Of a stretch of 64,000 nt of DNA, positions 1 through 11,465 are shown in pieces. Each line of letters begins with the position of its first letter. Within the stretch, counting starts at the first letter, position 1. The notes under the pieces are model-generated. The model saw only the letters and a list, made by a program, of their open reading frames with translations. It was not told the DNA's origin and ran no database searches. The translations under genes were made by a program, and so were the position numbers. The DNA lies in NCBI GenBank assembly GCA_037176725.1, contig JAZBRS010000076.1, positions 124,019,001-124,083,000 of the forward strand, read 5' to 3'. Source of the stretch: Posidonia oceanica (Eukaryota; Streptophyta; Magnoliopsida; Alismatales; Posidoniaceae).

Positions 1-1843
1 GAGTTATGAGTTCATCTGGTCTAGGGGAGTCCGGTGCTGCCGAGCCTTCTTCCAGGACCATGATAGAGGCATGGTCTTCTTGTAGAGGAGGGTCCGTAAC
101 CACGGCTTTCCCTTTCCTTTCTGCAGCTTGATGCTCTGCCAGGTCTTCTGCTATCGACTTGATTTGCTCTTGATAAAGTAGCTCTAAGTCGGACATCCAC
201 GAATCGACCTGGGCTTCTATCGCCACTCCTTCTTCCTCGTCTGAGGGGGAGTCGACGTAGTAGGCACTGGGGGCCTGCGGCACTGGCCCGGCTGCAAGAC
301 GGATTGCTGCCCTTGGAATCTGCATGATCTGGTTCACGGGCGCGTTCGATGGCGGCAACTCTGATGTAGAAGGCCCAAATAAACAGGTCAGCGGTGCCAT
401 AGATGGATAAGCTGCCAGGGTCACTGTTGCGGGTGAAGGGTAAGCCGAGACGCTCTTCTGAGGGCTCAAGGGCCTGGAGAGTGTAGTGCTCAGTTGGCTT
501 TTTGTATCGGGCCGTAACTGAGAGAGTGCAGCCTCTGACGCCATGGGGTCTTGCCATGAGAGTTGCTGCTGGTTGTCAGGAGGATGCGAAGCGGACTGCG
601 CCGGCTGCATTCCTGGAGATGTGGCTGCTGAAACGGGCTGAGCCGCGCTGCTGACTGAGTTGATTAGCTGCCCCTCCAGAGATAGGGATAGTGGCACTGA
701 TGTTGTTGTGACCGCCGGTAGCATGCTTGATTTTGCCAGAAGGAGTTTCTCTAACTCCTGCACTGCTGCTGTCTGTTCTTGAGATGCAGATGTGGCTGTA
801 AAAGAGTGAGAGCCTGCTAGTTTTGCCACAGGGCCAGCTGAGCTACCTGCTGTATCTGCCAGAGGGAGAGCTGAATAAATTGACTGTGTGGCCTCTGCTC
901 TGATTACTGTTTCTACTGTGCCGGTTGGGACTGCCTCTGTTGTGCCAGACTGCTCCTCATCCGAGTAGTAGTCCTCAACACACACCCAATCCTCTGTCGG
1001 TGCCGTGTCTTGATCGTCGGTCGATCCCAGGATTCCTGCACTGGTAAAGTTAGTGAGGTCTCTAGGAATGGCTGGTTCTGGATTGTTGAGCTGAAAGCAG
1101 TGATCTTCGTTGAGCTTAGGTTCGTAACCGAGGCCTTCAGATTTCCTCTGCTCCACTGCTACGATCGGCTCTGCGATCCCCTGGCCGTGACGCCCGAGTG
1201 GTGTACCCTTTATGTAACCCCACCTGTGACATACATTCTCGACCATTCGAAAGGGGTTACTGTGAACGGCCAAAGAGTTGACACGTTCAAGATCAGGAAT
1301 GAAGTTAACCGGCTCACACCGATTAACGCGATATAGAGCTTCAGAAGTCTCGAGGTCAAACGGGATAGCTTGTGAAGACACGGGGGAGACTGCCTCGATC
1401 CACTCCTTCTCAAAGTTCTCCGCCATGACGACAATGACATCATCGCCACGACGGTACTTTATCATCCGATGGAGGGTCGAGGGAAGGACCTGATGCTTGT
1501 GGAGCCAAGGGCGCCCAAGCAGAAGATTGAAATTCGGCTTCAAGTCGACGACATAGAATTCTACATTGAAGACGACCGGGCCGATGGCAAAGGGAATAAT
1601 CAAGATCCCTAGAGCGTCATGGTGTGTGTTGTCAAAAGCTGTCATTCCCTTCATGGCTGGCGTGATGTCCTCGGCTTTGAATCCGAGCTTGGTTGCAGTA
1701 CGCAAGGGGTAGATGTTAAGGCCTGACCCATTATCAACCAGTGTTAAGGGAATGCAAAAGCTTTTGAACTGAATCGTGACGAACAGGGGTTGGTTATGAT
1801 TAATCCCCGCCGGAGGTAGCTCATTACTTGTAAAAGAGATGAC
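1..1843 (-). pseudogene. Retropepsin-like aspartic protease plus G-patch-like segment and long spacer (pol N-terminal part, runs off edge)
   Basis: The frame continues in phase after the TAG at 1844-1846. I translated it by hand from 1843 to 1 and found no stop or frameshift. An 'ELPPAG' entry (about 1800) leads to the aspartic protease motif LVDNGSGLNIYP (about 1705-1741; catalytic Asp codon 1735-1733) and the C-terminal NLLLGRPWLH flap (about 1500-1530). These are hallmarks of plant Ty3/gypsy proteases that cleave Gag-Pol. A glycine-rich G-patch-like stretch follows (1175-1225), then about 360 residues of Ser/Thr/Gln/Ala-rich spacer with acidic patches. Reverse transcriptase would be expected to the left of the window. 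It has no ATG of its own, so expression would need readthrough of, or splicing around, the upstream TAG. Confidence 0.8.
1175..1225 (-). other. G-patch-like motif inside the retrotransposon polyprotein
   Basis: The translated segment RWGYIKGTPLGRHGQGI has the spaced glycines and aromatic residue of a G-patch (Gx2hhx3Gax2GxGlG style), a short RNA-interaction motif. It sits about 170 residues after the protease active site. Plant retroelement polyproteins often carry a G-patch between protease and reverse transcriptase, so the position fits. The match is partial. Confidence 0.55.
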
Positions 1844-4800
1844 CTAGGGCTCCGCAATCAACCCTACCATGCTCTCCAAGGCTGAAGGCTCAATAGACTG
1901 GGACACACGGGCGGCCTGGAACACGCGAAGAAAAGCCTCGCGGTGTTCGGCAGAGGTGTGGATTAGGTCCCAAATGGAAATGTCAGCTTTGACCTTCTTA
2001 AGTTGGGAGGTTATGTCTGCCTTGGGTTGATTCTTTTTGGCAACAGGAGGGGTTGTTTTGGCAAGCTCTAAGGGGGTAGTGGCAGGAAGCTGGGCCGTTA
2101 CAGGCTGGGCAGGGATTTGGCTTGCTACGGGTTGATTTAGGGTTGGATCTGCTACAGGTTGGTTGGAGGGTGGGGGCATAGCAGGCTTGGGGTGATTTGG
2201 CCTAATTGCCGGTGTTGGGGGCCTGTAGACCCTCCCCGATCGCGTTACTTCCGCACACATTTCTGTGGCGTAGCTGTAAGGGGCGCGATGGGTGTCCAAG
2301 GTTAAGTCAATAACCATTGGAGCACGTGCTTCGAGCACAGGAGGGGTTACAGGGGGACCTATTGGGTGCTGAGGTCTCTCTAGAGGGTATGGTTGTTGGG
2401 GTGGGAAGGCTGGGGCAGGTTGAGGTCTGCCTAGAAGGTGCAGCTGAGGTCGTCCTAAGAGGTGGATGGGGGAACTAGGCTGGGCCCTAGCTAGAAGGTG
2501 CACAGGGGATTGAGCCTAAGGAAGCATAGCGGGAGGCGCGAGAGGGCGCTCCGGCCTGGCACGCGGTCGAATCGTGTGAACACCCGACTCGGAGCCGGTG
2601 ACTGCCGCAAGGTAGAGACTGACAGGAAAAGGCTCAAAAATATCAGAAATAAGATCAGAAGGGTCTACCACGGAGGTAGTAGGCCCAGAAGGGAAGACAG
2701 AGTGAATGCCTGAGGTTCCAGCCCCTGCCGAATAAGTGTGCTCCGGTAGGGGTTGGTGGATGATGCCAGAATGAGGGGGAACAGCTGAATGTGCAGATGC
2801 ATGAGTGTGTGCTTGAGTGGGTGCCTCGTGCGTGTCGATCACAATCGTTCTTGATTCGATCAGATCCTGAATTAAATTCCGCAGGGAGTAGCAATTGTCC
2901 GTCGAATGCCCGACGCTTCGATGGAAATTGCAGAAGAGGTTTGCCCTAAACCAATGCGGCAGAGGACTTGGCGGCAGACGAACCTCCAGGAACTTCAGGA
3001 GCGATGCAACCTTTAGCAAGATGACCGTGAGCGGTTCCACCAGTGGGGCGAATTTCCGCTTCTCAATGGGTGGCCTTCTTTGCCTCTGGTATGAGCCTTG
3101 CTGAACCGATGCGGCAGGGTAGACCGGTCTAGCGGTGGTTGTGATTTGTGGTGTGGGTGGATTCCTAGGTGCAAGAGCATACACCATCTGAGCTAGGGCA
3201 GGCCGGGATGGCAAGTGAACAGGCACTGCAGGAGAGTCGACGAATGCAACAGCGGTTTTCGGCGAGTCCTTCCTCTTCGGGTGGTTGTTGCTGCTGCCGC
3301 TGTTGTTGTTGGAGGTGCTGCTGTTGGCACTGTTACTGCTGATCACTGCCTGCTTAGCGAACGCAGAGAGAGCCGGGAAGTTGCCACTCCGCAAAGAACT
3401 CTCCACGCGCGCTCCAGCTCTGATGAGTGCCGCAAAAGTAGTGACTGGTTGGATGCTAAGCAGAGCTCTGAGAGACGGCTGCGCCCCTTTGATAACGATC
3501 TTGATAGACTCCTCGTCAGAGGGTCTATCTCGAACCTGAGAGGCAAGGGCGCGCCAGCGGCCAACGTACTCCCCGAACGGCTCGCCGGAATTCTGCTTGA
3601 TTGCGATCAAGTCCGCCCTCTTTGGGACCAGATCGAGGTTGAAGGAGTATTGTTCCAGGAATGCCTGACTGAGGTCGTTCCAAGTCTTGATGGCTGACAT
3701 ATCAAGCGATGTGAACCACTTGAGTGCCGGCCCGGTCAAACTCTTCTGGAACAAGCGGATCAGCAACCTCTCGTCAGCCTAAAGCTGAGCGAGATCACCG
3801 CAATATGCCTTCAAGTGTGCTACGGGGCAGCCCCTACCATTATACTTCTCGAAGTCTGGGATTTTGAACTTCGGAGGGAGTACCGCCTCTGGAAAGCAGC
3901 AGAGGTCCCGGAATTGGTAGGTCTGGTGCTCATTACCCTGCACTAGTCGTAGTGCTTTCTCCAAGACGTCCATCCGATTATTGATGGGGTCTGGGATTGC
4001 TGCTGTAGGAGAGGGATCAGCAGGGGTAGCGAGCACATACGCCGAATGGGTCGCACCTAAGTGCTCCTCCGGATCTACCACAGCGTCGCCTGGTGGAGCA
4101 ACGGGATGGCCAGCGTATCCGTGCTGGGGGACTGTGTATGCAGGAGTGTATGCAGGATGCTGGACCTGATGCAGAGGAGAGGAGTAGATGCCATGCTGTG
4201 CTATGAAAGGAGTAGGATGACGGAGCACCAGTTGCTGTACGGGCGGGGTGCCAGATAGCGAGCCAGTGAGGTACTGGGCTCCAGCCGGTCCAAAAGACTG
4301 ACCACCAGAGGGAAGTGGAGCATGCTATGCTAAGTGTTGTGCAGAAGGAGGCAGCAAACGGGCCCCCATCGTCGGAACTGTGAGCAGTTGAGACGATGGT
4401 CGAGGCGGAGGTGTAGAGGTTGATGCATGAGATGCAAGAACTGGCCTCAGAGGAACCTCAGGAACGACAGGAATAGAGGAAGGATGAACTGATAGAGCCA
4501 TGCCCTGCAGTTTCTGGGCAAGCTCCATCAGGTGCTGGTACTGCGCCTCGGGCGTCTCGGCAGCGGGAACGCTGAAGTGCAGCGCCGGCGAAGGTTGAGA
4601 AGCGAATGGCACGGACACAGACTGTCCGGGAGGAAAGGGTTCTACAGTAAAGGTCGCAGCAGCGGTCGGAGGGATGTCGAAGGCGACATATCCCTGGGAC
4701 GGAGGGGGGAGTGGCGTCTCCGGAGCGCGAGTAACAGCCGTCAAGATAGATTCGGCGACCGGATCCAGAGGAAGAGATGCTTGCCACTGTCCCGGGACGT

Positions 4801-4942
4801 ACTGAGAACCTAGAGACGTCAGGGGAGGAAACCCTGGCGTCGGAGGGGGAACAAGGGGGACAGAAGGAGCAACCGGAGGGGCCGGAACGGAAACACCCTC
4901 CGAGAGAGGAGTGAAGGAAGGCTCACTAACGTACTGGGCCAT
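1844..4942 (-). pseudogene. gag: Gag of LTR retrotransposon, interrupted by three in-frame TAG codons
   Basis: Gag packages element RNA into cytoplasmic virus-like particles. I place the start at the ATG at 4942-4940; the frame is also open upstream to a TTG at 4987. In order: a Pro/Ser/Val-rich N-terminus (to about 4330); a Gln-rich linker ending in the conserved plant Gag entry PPKFKIPDFEKYNGRGCPVAH (about 3815-3880); a retrotransposon-gag core with LIRLFQKSLTG and ALKWF (about 3460-3770); a Ser/Asn-rich linker; a zinc-knuckle-like C-x2-H-x4-H-x4-C (about 2890-2935); and a Pro/Gln-rich tail. TAG codons at 4325-4327, 3779-3781 and 2516-2518 interrupt it, and a fourth at 1844-1846 ends it. 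All segments share one frame with no indel. The fourth TAG could be a natural gag/pro boundary stop; the other three fall inside domains or linkers and look like decay. Confidence 0.85.
2890..2935 (-). other. Zinc-knuckle-like nucleocapsid motif
   Basis: Translation gives CNFHRSVGHSTDNC, a C-x2-H-x4-H-x4-C arrangement in place of the classical CCHC knuckle. It lies C-terminal to the Gag core, where nucleocapsid RNA binding would reside. Plant elements of this kind commonly show this C/H variant followed by a 'L-x2-x-I-Q-D-L-I' helix, which is also present here. Confidence 0.6.
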
Positions 4943-6238
4943 TGCTGACCTAGATCGAGTGAGAATAGGGCTACGACGAGTGTTCAAGCGGTGATTCCTA
5001 AGAGGAGCTATCGTCGCAACGGCGGATAGCTCAGAAGGGGAATGGTCGCGAGTAAAGTCGCAACAGGGGTCGGTACTCGAGCTCTGGCAAAGGGAACTCG
5101 CTTACCGATCACTGCTGACACAACAGAAGGAAATTAGGGTTAGAAACCAAAAAAGATGAATGCGAATGAGTTAGTTAGATGGCATGAATGATATGTATGC
5201 TTTCTAGTATGCCCCCCTTAACTTATCTAGTGTTTCTTAGCAGGTGATCTACTTCGGGTATCCCTAGATGTACGGGTCACCGACTCAGGTCAGAAAAGTG
5301 GGTTCCCTGCCTAACTCCTGGCCCAGAGCTCAGGTAATGACAGGGTGGTGCGTTGGTGGCCTCAACCCCGCCGAGGCGTGGGTGGTACCCTCTACTAACA
5401 CCGACACGACCCCTGAACAAAGGGGGGACAGACCGACTGACTTGCGCCATGCCCAAAGCAGTGGAACAAGAGGTCGGGACTATCCTTCGCAGACTAATAG
5501 GTGGACTCAGATGAGAAGATGCATGCCCTATATGATGCTTATGCAAATGATTAAAGTCTTTTATCTTGCACATTTTATTAACCCAAGGGGGTGAAGGATT
5601 GTTTGAAGTCTCTAGTTGCTCCTAGAAGTTCTTTTTACTTGCTGTTTTTAGTTAACCACAGGGAGAGCAGACAAGTCTCTACTATCCTAGGCATGGCATG
5701 TGCGAAAGGGAAGAAAATCAACCAATGGCAAGCAAACAATCATACAACACAACAAAAGGCAAGTGCATGGCATGTGCGGGTGTTTGTGAGCATGATGGTG
5801 AAGAAAAAAAACATTCATCAAGTCAAAAGGCATGTATGCAAGGCATGTGCGTGTGTAGTGACATAGCAAAGGTGTAAAAGAAGCATTCAACATTCAAAAG
5901 GCATGTATCGTTGCCAAACAAGTATGTAGGCATGCAATGTGCAAGAAATGAAGCAATAATAAGCAAGTAAGGTAAAGAAAATAAAGACAGGTAAGCTGTA
6001 AAGCGAATAAAAGTAAAAGCAAGGAAATAAGTAAATAAACAAGCAACAGGGACAGAGCAAAACAATAGAGAGCGCAAACCGAGGCAAAGGAGGTGCAAAA
6101 CCTAAACAAAGTAGCCACGAAGCGACTTGCTAGGTGTTTGCATAGAAAAGCGAGCAAAACAGGGAAAGAAGGCACAAAAGGCAGACAAAGCTGCAAAACA
6201 GGCGAGCGGAAAAGCCAGGAACGAAAGCCGAAGTCATC
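4943..6238 (-). other. Untranslated leader of the minus-strand element
   Basis: This is the stretch between PBS and gag start. It is A-rich on the plus strand near 5880-6080. It carries a few scattered copies of a GGCATGTGCG word (about 5693, 5769, 5840). I see no convincing coding capacity; short ORFs here lack domain character. A leader over 1 kb is usual for large plant Ty3/gypsy elements. Confidence 0.6.
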
Positions 6239-6257
6239 GTCCCCAGCGGAGTCGCCA
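6239..6257 (-). other. Primer-binding site (PBS) for minus-strand DNA synthesis
   Basis: The minus strand reads TGGCGACTCCGCTGGGGAC, one base after the LTR terminus ACTACA. It starts with TGG, the complement of the tRNA CCA end. This PBS type is common in large plant Ty3/gypsy elements. I could not match it to a specific tRNA without a search. Confidence 0.8.
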
Positions 6258-6864
6258 CTGTAGTAATCCCAATCGGAATCAGGCTTACTATTAGCGGCGA
6301 TTGATCCGAGGAAGAGGCTCAACTCGAAAACACTTAAAATCGAGGAGAAAAAGGAAGATAAGACAATTCAGAGTCGCCACCATGTCTATTAACGGAAGAC
6401 AAGGAAAACCGAGAGAAATACGTGGATTAATACGCAAAACCAAGCAAGAAATGCAAAGCAAAGCAATGCAAAGAAAAACAAATGCAAATGAATGCAAATG
6501 AGATGACTCTAGCCTAGGATAAGGCGATATGGTCATTGCGGGCCAAAAGACAGGGCAAGGACTCCTGTTACGCGCGGGGAAGGTGTTAGGCACCCCCGAC
6601 ACGCCCGAGAATCGGTCTTTCTAGGCTTACGCTCGCATACGCAGTGAAATGCAGATTTGAATGCCTATGTGCCTAAATGAATGCTCAAGGTGTGCTATAA
6701 GTGGAAGGATGCAAAGCAAGGAAGTAAACGTGCTGTCTAAGTGCTCAGCTACGCTGTCAGTGTTCCGAACCAGGCGAAACCCAGTTCGTGAGAACTCCAA
6801 GCAGTAAGCATCACGGCCCTATATGCAAATGCAAGCGAAAAAGCAAAGCAACGGTAAAACCATG

Positions 6865-7115
6865 CAGATGCAAGCGACGTGCAAGAGAAAACGGCGTAAA
6901 ACACGCGAAACAAAGCAAGAAACGAGAGCAGCACACAAAACGGTGCAAAAAGACAAGATGGGCACGCAAAACGGTACCAAAAACAAAGCGGGCACGTGAA
7001 ACGGTGCCAAAAGCGAAGTAGGCATGCAAAACGGCACGAAAGACAAAGCAGGCACGCAAAACGGTGCCAAAACGAGAGCAGGCACGCAAAACGGTGCCAA
7101 AAGCAGCGAGATAAA
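6865..7115 (-). repeat. LTR-internal tandem repeat, about 30-bp unit
   Basis: Plus-strand units carry the word GCAAAACGGTGCCAAAA with variants, spaced about 30 bp, for roughly eight copies. The same repeat, reverse-complemented (GGCACCGTTTTGCGTGC), lies in the plus-strand LTR at 36875-37305, so it belongs to this LTR family and is not an independent satellite. Confidence 0.8.
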
Positions 7116-7849
7116 ACCTCGGAAAAGCCGTGCGAATGTTAATGCAGAGAAAGAGATTGGATGAAGCAAAGGGAGAAGTAGAACAACACATGTGTGAGAA
7201 CAGGCGCTGTCCGGGGCCGCACAGAGTAGGTGTGAAGACCTACAAAGGGGAAAGTAAGCAAACGGAGGGATTACCACTTCTATGTGACCGTTTCCCACTA
7301 AACCGTTCCACGATGTGTCTCGCACGCTGCCCAAAGCTCGCGGCGCGATCGGATCGTGGAAAATGGGGAATGAAGGTCGCATTAAGTGGCGAATCCAGGG
7401 AAAACACAACACGAAACACTCAGGAGTACGCAAAACGGAGATTGGAGTTGATAGACAAGAAGAGGAGGCCTTATTCTACATGCTCAAAGAGACAGAAAGC
7501 GAAAACAAGGCAAAGGATGCAAATGGCATGCGAATGAATGCAATGCAGGGGTTCAGGAGGACATACCTGGAAATCTTGGGGCCTGATCTGAAATCCGTTT
7601 GGTCTATGCTGAAGAGCGCTTTGCCGCGGTCGTCTGGGCAGCTTATTTGAGAAGATCCAACGGCCGGATTGGAAGATATCGCAGCGTCAAGGCAGGAGGG
7701 CCAGAACAGGGGAGAAGAACAGATCTAAGTGTTCAGGAGGTCCTAGGGGTGTGCAAAAAGGTCCTCCCAAGTGAAAGGGAGCTAAGGGGCTTTGGTGTGT
7801 GCAAAAGATGCTAAATGCAAGGCTATATGAATGCAAATGCTTGCAGGAA

Positions 7850-8750
7850 GTAAGAAAAGACACAAGGGGATTTTTAGAAAAACTGGGGTTCAAATGCTAT
7901 CTTTTTAAAAAAGGCGGGCTTAAATGCAAAGGTTTGAAAAAGGTTGGGGCCCACAGGGGAGAGTTTTGAAAACAGGAGAGGGCAGAGGGTTATTTTGCAA
8001 AAGACTGGGTTCAGAAAGCCATTTTGAAAAGAGGGTATGCATTGGAAGAAGTTTTGAAAACAAAAAGAAATCAGAATGCAATTTTGGAAAAACTAGGGTC
8101 TAAAGTGCAAATTTTCCAGAAAATAGGGTTCTGGGGAGTCCGGGAATGCAAGTGGAGGGTCTACATGCAATTTTGTAAGCATGGGAGCTAAGATGCAACT
8201 TTAGGGACAAAACAGTCTTTTTACATAACTTTAAAGGGATGCAAGGGCCTATGTGTCATTTTTAAATCATGCAGGGGTCAAACATGCAATTCTATTTGCA
8301 AAACATGCTCTGAAAACAGAAAGGCAAGACTGATGTGCAATTTTTGGGAAAAACAGGGTTCAAAATGCAATGTAATAAGCTAAAATGCATGCAAAATGAT
8401 TACTGTCCATTTAAAAAGGACCTATATGCAAAAATAAAAAAACAGGAGGCAAAATATGCAATGCAGTATGCAAAAATCAAAAATGAAACCTAAGTTTCTA
8501 CAGTCCATGGACCTAAGTGCAAAATCAGTAAAACATGGGGACACAGACTGCAATTTCATATGGTAAAATGCATGCAAATAAATGGACTGATTTAAAGCAG
8601 GACCTATATGCAAAAATTGAAAACAGGAGGACTAAAATGCAAAAGATTACCACTACACAGCACAGTAAAAGGACTAAAAGGAAAATACTGAAAAGCATGA
8701 ATAGAAGCAGCAATTTAGCATGATATTAAATTAAAAACTAAGCAACTTAA
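7850..8750 (-). repeat. Degenerate LTR-internal repeat with TGCAATTTT / TGCATATAGG words
   Basis: Loosely repeated plus-strand words (ATGCAAATTTT, GACCTATATGCAAAA) recur every 50-90 bp. They match the reverse complement of 35340-36130 in the opposite LTR. No coding potential is evident. Confidence 0.55.
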
Positions 8751-8799
8751 ATAAACTAAGGACCAGAACGCAAAAATATAAAAACTTAAGGCGGAATTG

Positions 8800-11465
8800 T
8801 AATGTTTGCACAGAAACTATATTACTGGAAAAATAACTAAACAGTAATCTGCCGGCGGTGAGAGGTACTGTAGCAGTGAGCCACCGGACCTCAGCACCGC
8901 CGGCACAGAGGGCTTGAGGAGACGCAGGAGGGCGGAGGCTGCTGCCGACGTTCGTGTGGAGCTCCGGAGACCATCGGGGCGTCATTCCGTCGGCTGGAGC
9001 ATCTGGAGGACCGGAGGCCAGCGCCGGAGAAGGCGACCTGTCCGGCGAGTCGAGGACGGAGCAGGAGGAGCGGAGCCTTGCTTCTGGATGGCAGGAAAGC
9101 AGCAGAGGGAGGAGAGAGAGCGGAGAGAGTGAGAAATTACCTATCTTCGCGCCTGGAATGCGCTCCCGACCTCGGCAGTGTCGGAACTGGCCGGCGATGG
9201 CTGTCTGGTTGCAGCGGCGATCTCCAGCGGCTCGTGGTGGCTGGGACTCCTTCAGGATGATCTCCTGGTGCTCCCCGAATGATTGGACCGAGCTTCTGCA
9301 GCTCAAGCGGAGAAATGGATTCTGTGGGTTGTCAGTAAGTAGCCGGAGGTGGGGGGCCTTGTCTGCTGCTCGTCCGGCGAAGCGGAGTCTTCCGAGGGGT
9401 TGCTGGGAGTCTGGCGAGGGGATTTAGGTGATCGGAGGGGTTTTCTGGAGAGTGCGGAAGGAATTTGAGAGTTGGGTCGATTTTGGGTCTGTGGTCAGCT
9501 AAGGTGTTTGTTGTGGAGTTCGGAAGCTGTGGTGGATGGTTGGGTTCGAGGTCGGAGGCTCTGGAAAGGTGGTGGTTCAGGGATTGTTTGGGTGGATTTT
9601 GGGAGAAGGCTGTAGGCTGAAGTGGAGGGAATTGCTGAAGGAGGAGTGTTGGGTTGTAGTGGTGATTAGGTGGAGTTTCAAGCAGGTTTTAGGTGGTGAA
9701 AAGGCAATGGGATGGCGGGAGATGAAGGCTGGTAGTCGGGTGAGATTGGGGAAGCAACTGGGAGGAGAATGGAGGCTGTGAAGGGGTCTGCTTCACTGGA
9801 AAAGGAAGAGGAGGCTTTGCTGGAGGTTTCTGAATGGGAATGGGTGGTGGCTGCTGAAGGCTTTGGAGGAGGATTCTGGGAAGGATTCTGGGTCTTTTTT
9901 GGTTCTGGAAGAAGGGTGAGAGAGCTGGGAACTTGGTCTTTGCTGGTGTGTAAGCCGAACCTCCTTTGGATCCAAAATCTCAGCCTTTTTGTCCTCCAAA
10001 GTCTGCTGGTTTCCAACGGTCAATGGGAGAGGGCATGGGTCTCTGTCCTTGGTTTCAGGCCACAGGGCAAGGTGGTGATGGAGGTCGTGGGTAGTGGGGA
10101 GTGCTGGGAAGTCAAGGTAGCTGTCAGGGAGGTTTGAAAAAAAAGGAGGGAGGCTGCTGTTGTTTGCAGGTTGTGAGAGGAGGAGAAAAATGGAAGAAGA
10201 AGAAGAAGAAGAAGAGAAGGAAGGAAAGAGGAAGGAGAAATTGGCCGTGGGCTGGGCCTGGAATACAGTAGAAGAAAAGAAATTAAGAAAGAAGGAAAGA
10301 AGGAGGGGTAGAAAAGAAAGGGAAGAAGGAAGAAAAAGAAAGAAAGAGGAGAAAGAATGAGGAAAATAAAAATAAAAATAAAATAAAAATAGAAAAGGAT
10401 GGGAAGAGTTTTTAGAATGGTTGTGTTTAGGTTAAGATTTTAAATAGGTTTTTTAATGATTGTTTTGGGTTAATTGGTGTGTTTTGGGCTTGATTAGGGT
10501 TTTAGAGTTTTCTTTTGTCTTTAATTCATTTTCCATTTGATTAAGTGTTTGTTAAGTCTTTTCAAATTGTTTTTTTTAAATTGTATTTTTCTTGTTAAGC
10601 ACTTAGGATGTTAATTAGGATTTTTAAGATTTATTTTTATATTAATTAGAATGGGTTTTGGGCTTTTTAGTTCTAGCCTTTTAGGTTTTTCTTTCTTAAG
10701 TCTTTTGAATTAGGTTTTGATTTTTTATTTGTTAATTTTTCTTGATGTTTTTTTTAATTGGGTTTCTCTAGTTTGATTATGTTTTGTTAAATCTTTTTAA
10801 TGTGTTTCTTATTTTCTTTTTAATTAAGTCCTTAGGTTGTTTTTTCCTTAGGTTTGTTAGGTTAGGCTTTTTCTTTCATTAGTTGTTTATCTTAGGGTTC
10901 TTAATTGTTCTGCTTCTTTTTAGAGTTTGTTTTTTAATTATTTTGATAGGGTTTTTACTTTTAGTGGGTTTTGATTTTGTTTTAGTTTTTTCCTTGATTT
11001 TACAGTATTTTCTTTTAGTTTGTTTTGCATTTTTTAGCTTGCATGTTTGATTTCCTATTTTAGCTTGAATTAGTTAGGTTTAAGTTTTTAATTGCTTGTT
11101 TAATGTTTTTTAATTATTTTTCTTAGAGCTCTGATTTGTTTCCCTCATGTTTTAGAGTTTTACAGATTTTTAGGGGTTTTTATGGATTTTAGCAAAAGAA
11201 AGAAAAGGAAAGGAGAAGGAAGAAGAAAAGAGAAAAAGGGAGAAATAAAAGGGAAAGAGATGAGCTGGAGGAAAACGATTTTTTAAAATTCAGGGAAAAT
11301 GTTAAAAATAAAGTAAAAATAGGAATAAGGTAGAGAAAGGGTAGAAGCACAAAGGAGGCCCACAGCCAAGCAAGAAAAGAGCAAGAGGGTGATGAAAAGA
11401 GAGATGATAATCAGGAGAGAGAGAGGAGAGAGAAAATGATAATCCAGGAGAGAGAAAAGGATAAT
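8800..11465 (-). other. LTR segment absent from the other LTR: GC-rich, pyrimidine/purine-biased, then AT-rich
   Basis: Minus-strand order is a pyrimidine-rich stretch (11200-11460), a very AT-rich stretch (about 10360-11190), a strongly pyrimidine-biased stretch with a (TTC)n run (10150-10360), and a GC-rich block (about 8840-9430). The plus-strand LTR passes directly from the 11465-equivalent to the 8750-equivalent. The segment may be the promoter-bearing U3/R part that the other copy lost, or an insertion here. A minus-strand ORF at 8731-9306 shows no recognisable domain and looks compositional. Confidence 0.55.
10190..10218 (+). repeat. (GAA)n microsatellite within LTR
   Basis: About eight AGA/GAA triplets in a row inside a purine-rich tract. 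Confidence 0.8.

Noticed and set aside
3215..3697. Plus-strand ORF opposite gag
   Set aside because: Shadow of the gag frame on the other strand; gag shows clear family motifs and this ORF shows none.
8731..9306. Minus-strand ORF of about 191 codons in the GC-rich part of the 5' LTR
   Set aside because: Serine/leucine/proline-rich compositional sequence with no recognisable domain, lying wholly inside an LTR.
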